From: Actinomadura macra NBRC 14102
GTDB taxonomy: Bacteria; Actinomycetota; Actinomycetes; Streptosporangiales; Streptosporangiaceae
Length of the DNA stretch: 64,000 nucleotides
NCBI RefSeq assembly: GCF_001552215.1
Contig: NZ_BCQT01000019.1
Span: 124,001-188,000 of the forward strand
Direction of reading: 5' to 3'
Numbering within the stretch: position 1 is the first letter of the stretch; each line of letters opens with the position of its first letter. The position numbers and the translations under genes were made by a program. This document shows, in pieces, positions 1 to 9,704 of the stretch. The notes beneath the pieces were generated by a model. The model saw nothing but the letters and a program-made list of their open reading frames with translations. It did not search any database and was not told the origin of the DNA.

Positions 1-1
1 G

Positions 2-607
2 CTGGCCGGGCTGGCCGGCGTCGCCCGCCGCCCGGCCGGCGGGTTCTCCCTCGGCATGCGGCAGCGGCTGGGCATCGCCGCCGCACTGCTGGGCGACCCG
101 CCGGTCCTGATGTTCGACGAGCCGGTCAACGGCCTGGACCCCGAAGGGATCGCCTGGATCCGGGGGCTGCTGCGGGCGCTGGCCGCCGAGGGCCGCGCGG
201 TGCTGGTGTCCAGCCACCTGATGAGCGAGCTGGAGGGCGGCGCGGACCACCTGGTGGTGATCGGGCGGGGCCGCGTCATCGCCGACACCGGGGTCGGGGA
301 GCTGCTGGCCGCCGCGTCCGGCGGACGGGTCGAGCTGCGCACCACCAGCCGCCAGGAGGCGATGACGGTGCTGGCACGCGCCGGCGCCGAGGTCGCGGCG
401 GGTGGCCTGGACACCGTGACCGTCTCCGGGCTGACCCCCGAGAAGATCATCGTGCTGCTCGGCCGGGCGGGAGTGCCGTTCACCGGCGTCGCCGAGCACC
501 GCGCGACGCTCGAGGAGGCGTACATGGAACTGACCCGCGACGCGGTAGAGTTCCACGCCGTCACCGGCCGCACGGGCGCCGACCGGACGGGCGGCGACGC
601 GTCATGA
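2..607 (+). CDS. ABC-2 exporter ATP-binding protein, 5' end cut by window edge
   Basis: This is the C-terminal part of an ABC ATPase. The frame is open to the window edge and begins inside the region before the signature motif (GGFSLGMRQR). Walker B (VLMFDEP) and the D-loop region NGLDPEG follow, then the switch histidine in SSHLM. Walker A is missing only because the window starts too late. The protein closely resembles the ATPase at 46189-47175 (minus), including the tail MELTRDAVEF, so the two are paralogues. The stop overlaps the next start as ATGA, indicating translational coupling with the two permeases downstream. The substrate is unknown; the family exports drugs, peptides or lipids. 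Confidence 0.9.
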   Translation: MAGLAGVARRPAGGFSLGMRQRLGIAAALLGDPPVLMFDEPVNGLDPEGIAWIRGLLRALAAEGRAVLVSSHLMSELEGGADHLVVIGRGRVIADTGVGELLAAASGGRVELRTTSRQEAMTVLARAGAEVAAGGLDTVTVSGLTPEKIIVLLGRAGVPFTGVAEHRATLEEAYMELTRDAVEFHAVTGRTGADRTGGDAS

Positions 608-2058
608 CCACCGCCACGCCTTACCGCAGCACCGTCCAGGCGCAGGCCCGCGACGGGTTCGGGCGGCTGCTGCGGGCCGAGTGGACCAAGCTGCGCTCGG
701 TGCCCCGCTGGATGCTCACCCTCGCGATGTCGGTGCTGCTGACCGTCCTGGTCGCGCTGCTCACCGCGTCCGGGGCGCAGACCTCCGGCAACGGCGCCGG
801 CGGTGAGCCGCCGCCCCGGACGGCGGGGATCACCGACCAGGGGCACCTCACCTACCGGACGCTGACCGGCGACGGCTCCATCGTCGCCCGCGTCACCTCC
901 CAGGACCGCGGCCGCGCCTGGGCCAAGGCCGGCCTCATGATCCGCGGCGACGTGCGGCGCGGCACCCCCTATGCGGCCATCGCGGTGACCCCCGGGCACG
1001 GCGTCCGGATGCAGACCGGCTACCGCTCCGGCGGCCCCGCCGGCACGGCGGGCACCGGCCCGCTCCCGCGCTGGCTCAAGCTGACCCGCACCGGGACGAC
1101 GATCACCGGCTACGAGTCCGGCGACGGCCGCGACTGGCGGCGCGTCGGCGCGGTCCGGCTCGGCGGGCTCCCGTCTGCGGCCGCCGCGGGCCTGTTCGTG
1201 GCCGTCCCCGACGACATCAAGGTCAAGCGGATGTTCGGCGGCGAGTCCGTGTCGGGGTCCCCCGCCGACACCCGCGCCACCTTCGACAAGGTCACCCTCG
1301 CCCCCACCTCCGGCGGGGCGGCGGGCCCGTGGCGCGACCGCGGCGGCCCCGGCGGCCCCGCCGCCGGGGCGCGGACCGACGAGTCCACGCAGGAGGGCGG
1401 CACGTTCCTGCTGGCCGGGTCCGGGGACGTCGGCCGCGATCTGTTCGCCGACGACATCACCCAGACCACCCTCACCGGCGTGCTGATCGGGCAGACCGCC
1501 GTCGTCGCGCTCGCCGTGCTGTTCGTTACCGCCGAGTACCGGCGCGGGACGATCCGCACCACGTTCGCCGCCAGCCCGCGTCGCGGCCGTGTCCTGGCCG
1601 CCAAGGCGGTCGTGGTGGGCGCCGCGGTGTTCGTCGCGGGACTGATCGCCGGCTTCGGGTCGCTGCTGCTGGCCGGGCCGGTGCTGCGCTCGCACGGGAT
1701 GTCGCCGCCGCCCATCACCGACGGCCCGGTCCTGCGCGCCGCGATCGGCACCGCCGTGCTGCTCGCCGTGATCGCGGTGTTCAGCCTGGCCATGGCCACG
1801 ATCATGCGGCGCAGCGCCCCCGCGATCACCGCGGTGCTGCTGCTGCTGCTCGTCCCGCAGATCGTCGCGACCGGGCTCCCGGTGTCGGCGGCGCGGTGGC
1901 TGGACCGGGTCACCCCCGCCGCCGGGTTCGCGGTCCAGCGCACCCTCGTCCGCTACGACACCGCCATCGGCCCCTGGACCGGGCTGGCGGTGCTGTGCGC
2001 CTACGCCGCGTGCGCGCTGGGCGCCGCGGCGTGGCTGCTGAAGCGGCGCGACGCGTGA
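604..2058 (+). CDS. ABC-2 permease with extracytoplasmic LamG/DUF1349-like insert
   Basis: The 484-residue membrane subunit starts with the RLLRAEWTKLRS motif typical of ABC-2 permeases of this class, followed by TM1 (about residues 37-58). About 230 residues are then inserted before the second membrane span (about 290-310). Within the insert, residues 80-233 read as a beta-sandwich: GDGSIVARV, AKAGLMIR, PRWLKLTRTG, and a W-rich strand pattern like LamG/DUF1349 concanavalin-type domains. The rest is a conventional five-helix permease ending in LLKRRDA. Typical family members are 250-300 residues, so the insert nearly doubles the size. The topology puts the insert outside the membrane, suggesting ligand or glycan sensing (inference). 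ATGA overlap upstream, GTGA overlap downstream. Confidence 0.88.
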   Translation: MTTATPYRSTVQAQARDGFGRLLRAEWTKLRSVPRWMLTLAMSVLLTVLVALLTASGAQTSGNGAGGEPPPRTAGITDQGHLTYRTLTGDGSIVARVTSQDRGRAWAKAGLMIRGDVRRGTPYAAIAVTPGHGVRMQTGYRSGGPAGTAGTGPLPRWLKLTRTGTTITGYESGDGRDWRRVGAVRLGGLPSAAAAGLFVAVPDDIKVKRMFGGESVSGSPADTRATFDKVTLAPTSGGAAGPWRDRGGPGGPAAGARTDESTQEGGTFLLAGSGDVGRDLFADDITQTTLTGVLIGQTAVVALAVLFVTAEYRRGTIRTTFAASPRRGRVLAAKAVVVGAAVFVAGLIAGFGSLLLAGPVLRSHGMSPPPITDGPVLRAAIGTAVLLAVIAVFSLAMATIMRRSAPAITAVLLLLLVPQIVATGLPVSAARWLDRVTPAAGFAVQRTLVRYDTAIGPWTGLAVLCAYAACALGAAAWLLKRRDA

Positions 2059-2900
2059 GCGCGCCCATGACCGCGCCCCGGGGCGGGCGTGCGCAGGGGC
2101 ACCGCGGCGATCGCGGCCACGCACTGCACGCCGAATGGACCAAGCTGCGGACGCTGCCGAGCACCGCGTGGCTGCTGCTCGCCCTGATCGCCACGACCGT
2201 CCTGGTCGGCGCGGCGGTGACCGGCTCCGTCGACACCTCGCACTGCGACACGCCCGCCGGATGCGCGGAGGACACGCCGAAGCTGGCGCTGTCGGGCGTC
2301 CAGGTCGGGCAGGTCGTCGCAGTCGTCCTCGGGGTGCTGGCGATCGGCGGGGAGTATGCGACCGGGACGATCGGCGCGACGCTGACGGCGGTCCCCCGGC
2401 GGCTCAGGGTGCTGCTCGCCAAGGCGGTCGTGGTCGGCGCGGTCGTGGCCGCCGCCGGGACCGCCGGGGTGCTGGCGTCCCTCGCGACCGCCCGGACGAT
2501 CCTGCCGCGCGGGGGGTTCACCCCCGCCCACGGCTACCCTCCGCTGTCACTGACCGACGGGCCCACCGCCCGCGCGGCGTTCGGGACGGTGCTCTACCTC
2601 GTCCTGGTCGCGCTGCTGTCCCTCGGCGCCGGCGCGGCGCTACGGGACTCGGCCGGCGCGATCACCGCCGTGCTGGCGCTGCTGTGGATCGCCCCGGTGA
2701 TCACTCGGTTCGTCGGGGACCCGGACTGGCGCGACCGGCTGGAGAAGTACGCCCCGATGTCGGCCGGGCTGGCCATCCGGTCGACCCGGGCCCTGGACCG
2801 GCTGCCGATCGGCCCGTGGGCGGGCCTCGGCGTCTTCGCCGCCTACACCGCGGTGGTCCTGGTGATCGGCGGCGTGCTGTTCACGGCCCGCGACATCTGA
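2055..2900 (+). CDS. ABC-2 permease, second subunit of the exporter
   Basis: The 281-residue permease starts at the GTG that overlaps the previous stop (GTGA); an ATG four codons later is the alternative. It opens with the same HAEWTKLRTL motif as its neighbour and shows about six hydrophobic spans. The short loop after TM1 contains two Cys (SHCDTPAGC), which could form an extracytoplasmic disulphide. With the ATPase and the preceding permease it forms a three-gene exporter. The gene converges on fxsA, leaving only 16 bases between stops, with no obvious terminator hairpin in that gap. Confidence 0.87.
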   Translation: MSAPMTAPRGGRAQGHRGDRGHALHAEWTKLRTLPSTAWLLLALIATTVLVGAAVTGSVDTSHCDTPAGCAEDTPKLALSGVQVGQVVAVVLGVLAIGGEYATGTIGATLTAVPRRLRVLLAKAVVVGAVVAAAGTAGVLASLATARTILPRGGFTPAHGYPPLSLTDGPTARAAFGTVLYLVLVALLSLGAGAALRDSAGAITAVLALLWIAPVITRFVGDPDWRDRLEKYAPMSAGLAIRSTRALDRLPIGPWAGLGVFAAYTAVVLVIGGVLFTARDI

Positions 2901-2916
2901 CCGGGCCCGGCGTTCC

Positions 2917-3501
2917 TCACGCGCGGGACGGGCTGCCGCCCCCGGCCCGTCCGCCCGCGTCGCCGGTGCCCTCGGGTTCGTCGTCGATGACCTCGCCGCG
3001 CACCACCGGCCCCCGCGGCGCACCGCCCCCGTCCCGGCCGAGGCCGGACACATCGGACGGCCCAAAAGGATCTCCGCTCAGGCCACCGAGACCACCGAGA
3101 CCCGGCGGGAACATCCCCGCCCGCGCCTCGGCGCGCCGGACCCGCCGCGCCGCGTACCGGGCCAGGGCCCGCCGCACCAGCGGCCGGGTGAACGGCAGCA
3201 CGAACGCAAATCCCAGCACGTCGGTGACGAACCCGGGCGTCAGCAGCAGCACCCCGCCCACCAGCACCAGCGCGGCGTCCGCCAGTTCGCGGTCGGGTAT
3301 CGCGCCGCGCCCGAACGTCTCCTGCAGCACCCGCCAGGCGCGGCGTCCCTCACGGCGCACGATCCAGCCGCCGAGCAGGCTCTCGGCGACCAGCAGCGCG
3401 ACGGTCGGCCACGCCCCGATCTCCTGGCCGACCTGGATGATCACATAGATCTCCACGACCGGCAGCAGCAGGAACGCCAGGACGAGTGCGAGCGGCAGCA
3501 T
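2917..3501 (-). CDS. fxsA: FxsA family membrane protein
   Basis: The 194-residue protein begins MLPLALVLAFLLLPVVEIY, the characteristic FxsA N-terminus. It has two to three membrane helices (about 1-20, 27-45, 75-95) and the loop GQEIGAWPT. The C-terminal third is a charged, glycine-rich cytoplasmic tail. FxsA in E. coli suppresses F-mediated exclusion of phage T7; its normal role is unknown. Upstream possible starts are GC-rich extensions without family similarity, so the ATG directly before LPLAL was chosen. It lies downstream of ppm1 and lnt on the same strand, an order common in actinobacteria. Confidence 0.88.
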   Translation of the reverse strand: MLPLALVLAFLLLPVVEIYVIIQVGQEIGAWPTVALLVAESLLGGWIVRREGRRAWRVLQETFGRGAIPDRELADAALVLVGGVLLLTPGFVTDVLGFAFVLPFTRPLVRRALARYAARRVRRAEARAGMFPPGLGGLGGLSGDPFGPSDVSGLGRDGGGAPRGPVVRGEVIDDEPEGTGDAGGRAGGGSPSRA

Positions 3502-3686
3502 GGCTCCATCTTCGGGTTGCGGAACGTCCTTCGCCTGTTCCAACGCCGGGCAGGCCCCGAACGTTTCCCGGCCCGCCCCTGGCCGGACCCCGGCGGCACC
3601 CGCCCGGACCGGCCACCCCAAGGCCGTTCCAGCGCCTTTCAGGCCCGTCTCCAGGTCGGTCCTCGCCGGGCCGCCGCGGGAGCGGG

Positions 3687-4457
<771 letters not shown>

Positions 4458-4462
4458 CGGTG

Positions 4463-6151
4463 TCAATTCCCCTCGTTCTTTCTGGACGTTGACCACGCCG
4501 CCGCGCAGACCGCCCCCAGGCCCAGCGCCGCGAGCACCCATTCGGGCACCTCCCCCAGCCGGTCCGACAGCGTGCGCGACGTACGCGCCGGCACACGGGC
4601 GACCTGGATGTCGGGGACGAACTCGCGCGACCGGTCGACCATCCGGCCGTCCGGCGCGACGATCGCGCTGATGCCGCTCGTGGCGGCAACCAAGATCGTA
4701 CGGCCATGCTCCACCGCGCGCAGCCGCGACATCGCGATCTGCTGCGGGGGCAGGCTGGTGCGGCCGTAGGTGGCGTTGTTGGTCTGGACGACCAGGACGT
4801 TCCCGCGCGAGACGTCCCGGACCTCCTTGTCGTAGGCCACCTCGAAGCAGATCACGTCGCCGATGTCGACCGGGCCGAGCCGCATCACCCCCGACCGGTC
4901 ACCCCGGGCGAAGTCGCGGGGGATCCGCTCGAACCGCGTGATCAGCTTGGTGAGGACATCGCGGAACGGCAGATACTCCCCGAACGGCACCGGGTGCCGC
5001 TTGACGTAGTAGTCGCCGGGCCCGCTGCGCGGATCCCACACGATGCCGCGGTTCTCGACCTTCTTCCCGTCGGGGGTGTCGGTGAGCGCTCCGACCAGCA
5101 CCGGCACCCCGATGTCGCGGACGGCGCTGTCGATGGCGGTGCGCGCCTCGGGCTCGGTGTAGGGGTCCAGGTCACTGGCGTTCTCGGGCCACACCACCAG
5201 TTCGGGCTGGGCGAGCCTGCCCGCGCGGACCTGCGCGGCCAGCTCATGGGTGCGCTGGACGTGATTGTTCAGCACGGCCTTGCGCTGGCCAAGGAAGTCC
5301 AACCCGAGCCGCGGCACGTTCCCCTGGACCACCGCGACGGTGACGGGACGCCCTGCGGTCGGGGTGGGGATCAGCGTCCCGCCGCCGGCGATCACCGCGA
5401 TTACCGCGAGGGCCACGCCCGCCGGGACGACCGACGGCAGCGCGGCCCGCCGCGTCCGGGCCGCCGGCACATCGTCCCCGGCCTCCCCCTCACCGCCGCC
5501 ACCGGTCGCGGTGACCGTGCCGGCCGTGGAGCGCACGCGCAGGGCGGCAACGACGGCGAAGGCGAGGAGCCCGCCGATCAGCGCGGTCAGGAACGACACC
5601 AAAGGCGCGCCGCCCCACGACGCGTAGGGCGTCAACGGCGTCGCGGTCTGGCTGAAGGCCAGCCGCGCCCACGGGAAGCCACCGAACGGGACGCGGCCGC
5701 GCAGCGACTCCTCGCCGACCCACAGCGCAGCGGTCCACACCGGCCAGCCGGGCAACCGGGTCACCAGCGCGATCCCGGCGCCGAGCGGGAGGAAGTAGAC
5801 GGCCTGGACCAGGCTCAGCAGCACCCACCCGTCCGGGCCGATCTTGATGATGCCGTCCAGGACGGGCAGGAAGAAGGCGGCACCGCCGACGAAGGCGAGC
5901 CAGGCGCCGGTGCGGGCGGCCCGGCCGCGTATCGCCAGGGTGAGCAGCGCGACGCCGAGCGGGGCCAGCGGGGTGAGGTCGGCGGGCGGGAACGCCGGCC
6001 ACATCACCAGGCCCCCGGCGACCGCCAGCAGCGTGCGGGGCCAGCCCGCACGGCCGCCGCGACGCAGCCGGGTCAGCCGTCCCGGGCGGGCACCCCGGGC
6101 CGGCCCGGGGGCCGGGGGGCGTTCCGGGAGGGTCTCCTGGGCCAACTCCAC
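4463..6151 (-). CDS. lnt: Apolipoprotein N-acyltransferase
   Basis: The integral-membrane enzyme adds the N-terminal acyl chain to lipoproteins. An N-terminal block of about six hydrophobic spans is followed by a carbon-nitrogen hydrolase (nitrilase) domain. The triad can be seen as Glu in VVWPENASD, Lys in DGKKVENRG and Cys in DVICFEVAYD. A final TM helix (EWVLAALGLGAVCAAAW) anchors the C-terminus. The start is uncertain: a GTG (given here, about 562 residues) or a TTG two codons inside it, both near AACGAGGTG. Upstream codons are poorly conserved-looking. Substrates in this window include the binding lipoproteins at 21.6 and 34.9 kb and the FKBP lipoprotein at 60.3 kb. Confidence 0.9.
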   Translation of the reverse strand: MELAQETLPERPPAPGPARGARPGRLTRLRRGGRAGWPRTLLAVAGGLVMWPAFPPADLTPLAPLGVALLTLAIRGRAARTGAWLAFVGGAAFFLPVLDGIIKIGPDGWVLLSLVQAVYFLPLGAGIALVTRLPGWPVWTAALWVGEESLRGRVPFGGFPWARLAFSQTATPLTPYASWGGAPLVSFLTALIGGLLAFAVVAALRVRSTAGTVTATGGGGEGEAGDDVPAARTRRAALPSVVPAGVALAVIAVIAGGGTLIPTPTAGRPVTVAVVQGNVPRLGLDFLGQRKAVLNNHVQRTHELAAQVRAGRLAQPELVVWPENASDLDPYTEPEARTAIDSAVRDIGVPVLVGALTDTPDGKKVENRGIVWDPRSGPGDYYVKRHPVPFGEYLPFRDVLTKLITRFERIPRDFARGDRSGVMRLGPVDIGDVICFEVAYDKEVRDVSRGNVLVVQTNNATYGRTSLPPQQIAMSRLRAVEHGRTILVAATSGISAIVAPDGRMVDRSREFVPDIQVARVPARTSRTLSDRLGEVPEWVLAALGLGAVCAAAWSTSRKNEGN

Positions 6152-6356
6152 ACCTCGTTCGCTCGGTCTGCTGGCGGGAACGCTACCGGCCCGCGGACAC
6201 CACGGCGACCACGACCCGGCCGCCGGCACCATCATCGCGTGCCCGCGCCCGATCCGCTCTATCCGGAAGTGAGCGACATCCAACTGAAACGAGGAGGAGC
6301 CCCCGCAAGCATTCCCGAGACCGGCCGGGGAGACGGGCCCCGGGGGGCCGGCCCGG

Positions 6357-6398
6357 GACACGGAAGAGGGCCCGCGACACGGAAGAGGGCCCGCGACA
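6357..6398. repeat. 19-bp tandem duplication
   Basis: The unit GACACGGAAGAGGGCCCGC occurs twice back to back (6357-6375, 6376-6394) and begins a third time. It sits in the leader region of lnt. No function is evident; replication slippage is the simplest explanation. Confidence 0.8.
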
Positions 6399-6435
6399 TC
6401 CATCGGGCCGGAGCCGCCCCACAGGCGGTGGGAAC

Positions 6436-6450
6436 GAAAACTCCGTTTTC
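6436..6450. promoter_or_regulatory. Short AT-rich palindrome upstream of lnt
   Basis: GAAAAC and GTTTTC arms are separated by three bases. The site stands out as AT-rich in this genome and resembles a small regulator operator. It lies about 290 bases upstream of lnt. The regulator is unknown. Confidence 0.4.
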
Positions 6451-6637
6451 TACTGGATGTCCGGGCCCTTCCCGGGTCCAAGCCCCCGCACGATCGGGCG
6501 GCTCCGCTCGGACACGGCTTCCGGATCACCGCACTGGCTCGGACGGGCGGGGCGTCTTCCGCGTCCGTCCCGTCGCGGCGCGGTGCCCGGTGGCGCCTCG
6601 GGCGGCCGATCGGTGAGTCCCATGCTGGACTGCAGCA

Positions 6638-6665
6638 AAACTACCGGCTTCCCCAGCCTTGTCAA
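6638..6665 (-). promoter_or_regulatory. SigA-type promoter on minus strand, probably for lnt-ppm1-fxsA
   Basis: Reading the minus strand, a perfect -35 TTGACA (6665-6660) is followed after 16 bases by TAGTTT (6643-6638). Transcription would start near 6631 and run towards lnt, giving a leader of roughly 480 bases unless a nearer promoter exists. Confidence 0.55.
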
Positions 6666-6796
6666 CCGCCGCATGTTCTGCGGCGACTCACTGTTTCCCC
6701 AGCTCAGGACCATGATCAGGGCGTGTGGACATTTCGGTCGTGGCGAACCCCCACCGAACGGCGGGGCGGAGGGTAGCGGCCCGTTACGGCGACGGG

Positions 6797-7195
6797 TCAG
6801 ACGCCGGGGCCGGGCACGACCACCGTTCCGGTTGCGGTGACCGCGATGATGGGCTCGGCGAGCAGCCCGGCCGACGACGCGCCCCGCTCCGGGCGGCCCC
6901 GGCACACCACCCGCGCCTCGAACTCCAGAACCCGGCTGCGGGTGCCGACACCGACGACGACGGCGGTGGCTTCCAGCACGTCACCGGCCCGGACGGGCGC
7001 ACGGAACTGCACATCGGAATAGGAGGCGAACAGCCCCTCGTCACCGTCGGCGCGAATGCACACCTCCGTCGCCACGTCCCCGAACAGGCCCAGCACGTAG
7101 GCGCCGTCGACCAGGTCACCCGCGTAATGCGCGTGCGAGTACGGCACGTACCGGCGATGCGTCACCGTCAGCCCCCGTCGCGCATCCCCGCTCAT
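6797..7195 (-). CDS. kal: 3-aminobutyryl-CoA ammonia-lyase (hotdog fold)
   Basis: The 132-residue hotdog-fold protein resembles the Kal enzyme of lysine fermentation, which removes ammonia from L-3-aminobutyryl-CoA to give crotonyl-CoA. Recognisable segments are AHYAGDLVDGAYVLGLFGD, VATEVCIRADGDEGLF, and VQFRAPVRAGDVLEA, which match the known Kal pattern. The start overlaps the kamE stop as ATGA, so it is the last gene of the kamD-kamE-kal operon. Kal occurs essentially only with lysine aminomutase genes, so the context strengthens the call. Confidence 0.9.
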   Translation of the reverse strand: MSGDARRGLTVTHRRYVPYSHAHYAGDLVDGAYVLGLFGDVATEVCIRADGDEGLFASYSDVQFRAPVRAGDVLEATAVVVGVGTRSRVLEFEARVVCRGRPERGASSAGLLAEPIIAVTATGTVVVPGPGV

Positions 7196-8094
7196 CGGCC
7201 CTCCTCCCCGGCGCCGCCCCGGCCGGTCCCCTGGCCGCCGCCCGCATCGTCCTGCCCGCCCTCCTGCCCGGGTGGGCCGTCGTCGTCGGAAGGGGCGTCG
7301 TCGGGCAACAGGGCATGGACGAGGTAGCTGGCGACCTCGGCGGGCGTGGTGCCCTTGCCGAAGATCCGGTCGACGCCCAGGTCCCCCTCGGTGACGGTGT
7401 CGAACCGGGGGCCGCCCGCCACCAGCAGCGGACGTCCGATCCCAGCGGCCACCGCCGTCGGGTACTCGGCGTGGAAGGCGGCGGCCATCTGCTTGGTGTT
7501 GTGCAGGTGGGCGTTGCGCTGGGTCACGACCTGCGACACCAGGACCGCGTCGGCGTCCTCGGCCTTGGCGCGCTCCACCAGCTCGGCGACCGTGACCTGC
7601 GCGCCCATGTTCACCACCTGGATCTCCCGGTAGTACTCCAGGCCCTTCTCCCCCGCGAACCCCTTGACGTTGAGGATCGCGTCGATGCCCACGGTGTGGG
7701 CGTCGGTGCCGATACAGGCGCCGACCACCACCAGCCGCCGGTTCAGTGCCCGGCGGATCGCCTGGTTCACCTCCTGCGCGGTCAACAGCGGATACGCGCG
7801 CTCCTCCGGGACGGGGATGGAGGCGTAGTCGATGAGATGGCCCACCTTCCCGTACACGATGAAGAAGGTGAAGTGGGGGCCCATCGGCTTGGCGTGCACC
7901 ACGCTGGCCGGGTCCAGGCCCATCTTCCCGGCGAGTTGCAGGGCTGCGGCGTCGGCGCGGCGTCCCGCCGGGATCGGCAACGTGAACGACATCTGCACCA
8001 GCCCGTCGCCGGTCGTGTCCCCGTAGGGACGGATCACCTGCCGGGTGTCGGCGGGCTCCACCGGGGTGTGCGTGCCGGGAGTCTGCAGGGTCAT
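7192..8094 (-). CDS. kamE: Lysine 5,6-aminomutase beta subunit (B12- and PLP-binding)
   Basis: The 300-residue subunit carries the adenosylcobalamin-binding motif DAHTVG with His133 as the expected lower cobalt ligand. Lys144 (in LNVKGFAGEKG) is the expected PLP-Schiff-base lysine; both fall at the same positions as in the clostridial enzyme. A Rossmann-like B12 domain occupies about residues 118-260. The C-terminal 40 residues are a low-complexity Asp/Gly tail. With KamD it moves the epsilon-amino group of beta-lysine from C6 to C5. ATGA overlaps on both sides give tight translational coupling. Confidence 0.94.
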   Translation of the reverse strand: MTLQTPGTHTPVEPADTRQVIRPYGDTTGDGLVQMSFTLPIPAGRRADAAALQLAGKMGLDPASVVHAKPMGPHFTFFIVYGKVGHLIDYASIPVPEERAYPLLTAQEVNQAIRRALNRRLVVVGACIGTDAHTVGIDAILNVKGFAGEKGLEYYREIQVVNMGAQVTVAELVERAKAEDADAVLVSQVVTQRNAHLHNTKQMAAAFHAEYPTAVAAGIGRPLLVAGGPRFDTVTEGDLGVDRIFGKGTTPAEVASYLVHALLPDDAPSDDDGPPGQEGGQDDAGGGQGTGRGGAGEEGR

Positions 8095-9704
8095 GCGTGC
8101 ACCTCCTGCTCGGAGCGGGCGCCGTGCGGGTCCTCGGTGTCGAGGATCTCGATCGCGGGATTGAAGTAGCCGTCGGCATGGGGGACCACGCCCTCCAGCC
8201 CCTTGCCGCCGTCCGGCGGGCGGCGGGTGACACCGAAGGTGCCCTCGGCGATGGCGGTGAGCAGCCCGTCGCCGGCGACGCGCTCCAGCAACTCCACCGA
8301 CTCCGACAGCACCTGCCGCGCGCGCTGGACGAGCATCCCGTCCGGACGGGGCATGAAGTCCTCCGCCAGGCCCCCGCACGCGTCGCGGACGTAGCGGACG
8401 TTCTCCAGCGCCAGGTCGCGGTCCGACAACCACGGCGTGTGGATGCCCTCGGTCATCATCCCGATCAGAATGATCGACTGCCCGGTCATCACGCCGGCGA
8501 GGTTGAAGAAGGCGTCCAGCAGGTACCCGGCGAAGATGTTGCCGGTCATGTGCTTGGTCGGCGGCATGTACTTCAGCGGCGCGTCGGGGAACAGCTCCCG
8601 CACCAGCTGCGCGTGCGCCAGCTCCAGCCGGAACGACTCGGGGACGGCCGGGTTGATCTCGAAGGCGTGACCGAGGCCCAGCTGGGCGTCCGACAGCCCC
8701 GCCTCATGCCCGAACCGCTCGTTGAGGAGCTGGCTGACGATCACGGTGTGCGCGGCGTCGACCGCGTCGGCGGTGGTGAGGTAGTTGTCCTCACCAGTGT
8801 TGATCATGATGCCGGCGCGGGCGTGGATCTGCCGGGAGAACCGCTGGTCGATGAAGGTGCGGCGGGGATTGATGTCGCGGAAGATGATGCCGTACATGCA
8901 GTCGTTGAGCATCATGTCCAGCCGCTCCAGCCCCGCCAGCGTCGCGATCTCGGGCATGCACAGCCCCGACGCGTAGTTCGTCAGCCGGACATAGCGGCCG
9001 AGCTCGCGCGACACCTCGTCCAGCGCCGCGCGCATCAGCCGGAAGTTCTCCTGTGTCGCATACGTCCCGGCGTAGCCCTCGCGGGTGGCGCCCTCGGGAA
9101 CGAAGTCCAGTAGCGACTGACCGGTGGAGCGGATCACCGCGACGACGTCGGCGCCCTCGCGTGCGGCGGCCTGCGCCTGCGGGATGTCCTCGTAGATGTC
9201 GCCGGTCGCCACGATCAGGTAGATCAGTGGTTGGGGCGGGCCGGCCGCGCCGGCGGTGGGCAGCTCGCCCAGCAGGCGGTCGCGTTCGGCGCGCCGGCGA
9301 TCGACGCGGGCGATGCCGTCCCGGGCGGCCCGGCGCGCGGCCTCACGGGCCTTGGCGGCCCCGGCGCCCTCGGGTAGCCGGAACGCCGCGCGCCCGAGCG
9401 CGGCGTCGCGCGCGAGGTCGGCGAGCGAGCCGTAGGGGCCGTTGAGCAGCGCGTCCCACACCGGCAGCGCGAGGCCGTGCTCCAGCCCGACCTGGCCGGC
9501 GACGGCGTCGGCGAGGTGGTTGACCCAGGGACGACCGCCGTCGTCGGCGCCCGCCAGGCCCGCCAGGCGCAGCAGCGCCCGCTCGACCGAGACCGTCGTG
9601 TGGGACCGCGCCATCGCGATGATCGGCTCGGCCGCGCGGGCGGCCAGCCGCCGGGCGGCGCGCACGGCCTCCGGGTCCAGATCGAGTTTGCCCTGCGGCG
9701 CCAT
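8091..9704 (-). CDS. kamD: Lysine 5,6-aminomutase alpha subunit
   Basis: The 537-residue large subunit forms the TIM barrel that holds PLP and the substrate above the cobalamin bound by KamE. Family features include LIYLIVATGDIYEDIPQAQ, VIRSTGQSLLDFVPEG and TYATQENFRLMRAALDE, plus a long conserved C-terminal half with HMTGNIFAGYLLDAFFN. The length fits the family (about 515-540). The ATG is preceded by GAGGGGAGA. It is the first gene of the operon and ends in an ATGA overlap with kamE. No cobalamin riboswitch is visible upstream. Confidence 0.95.
   Translation of the reverse strand: MAPQGKLDLDPEAVRAARRLAARAAEPIIAMARSHTTVSVERALLRLAGLAGADDGGRPWVNHLADAVAGQVGLEHGLALPVWDALLNGPYGSLADLARDAALGRAAFRLPEGAGAAKAREAARRAARDGIARVDRRRAERDRLLGELPTAGAAGPPQPLIYLIVATGDIYEDIPQAQAAAREGADVVAVIRSTGQSLLDFVPEGATREGYAGTYATQENFRLMRAALDEVSRELGRYVRLTNYASGLCMPEIATLAGLERLDMMLNDCMYGIIFRDINPRRTFIDQRFSRQIHARAGIMINTGEDNYLTTADAVDAAHTVIVSQLLNERFGHEAGLSDAQLGLGHAFEINPAVPESFRLELAHAQLVRELFPDAPLKYMPPTKHMTGNIFAGYLLDAFFNLAGVMTGQSIILIGMMTEGIHTPWLSDRDLALENVRYVRDACGGLAEDFMPRPDGMLVQRARQVLSESVELLERVAGDGLLTAIAEGTFGVTRRPPDGGKGLEGVVPHADGYFNPAIEILDTEDPHGARSEQEVHA

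Larger units (their letters stand above)
6152..6796. other. Gene-poor interval between kal and lnt
   Basis: The 645-base stretch has no convincing gene. It contains a minus-strand promoter-like element (6638-6665), a 19-base tandem duplication (6357-6398), a short palindrome (6436-6450), and a 7-base-arm hairpin at 6667-6685 that may terminate the kal operon. A 57-codon minus-strand frame (6450-6623) starts eight bases after the predicted transcription start, but it lacks a ribosome site and a recognisable product and is not called a gene. Confidence 0.5.

Noticed and set aside
6450..6623. 57-codon minus-strand gene after the 6638 promoter
   Set aside because: No ribosome site, Arg/Pro/Gly-rich translation and no conserved feature; left as a possibility only.
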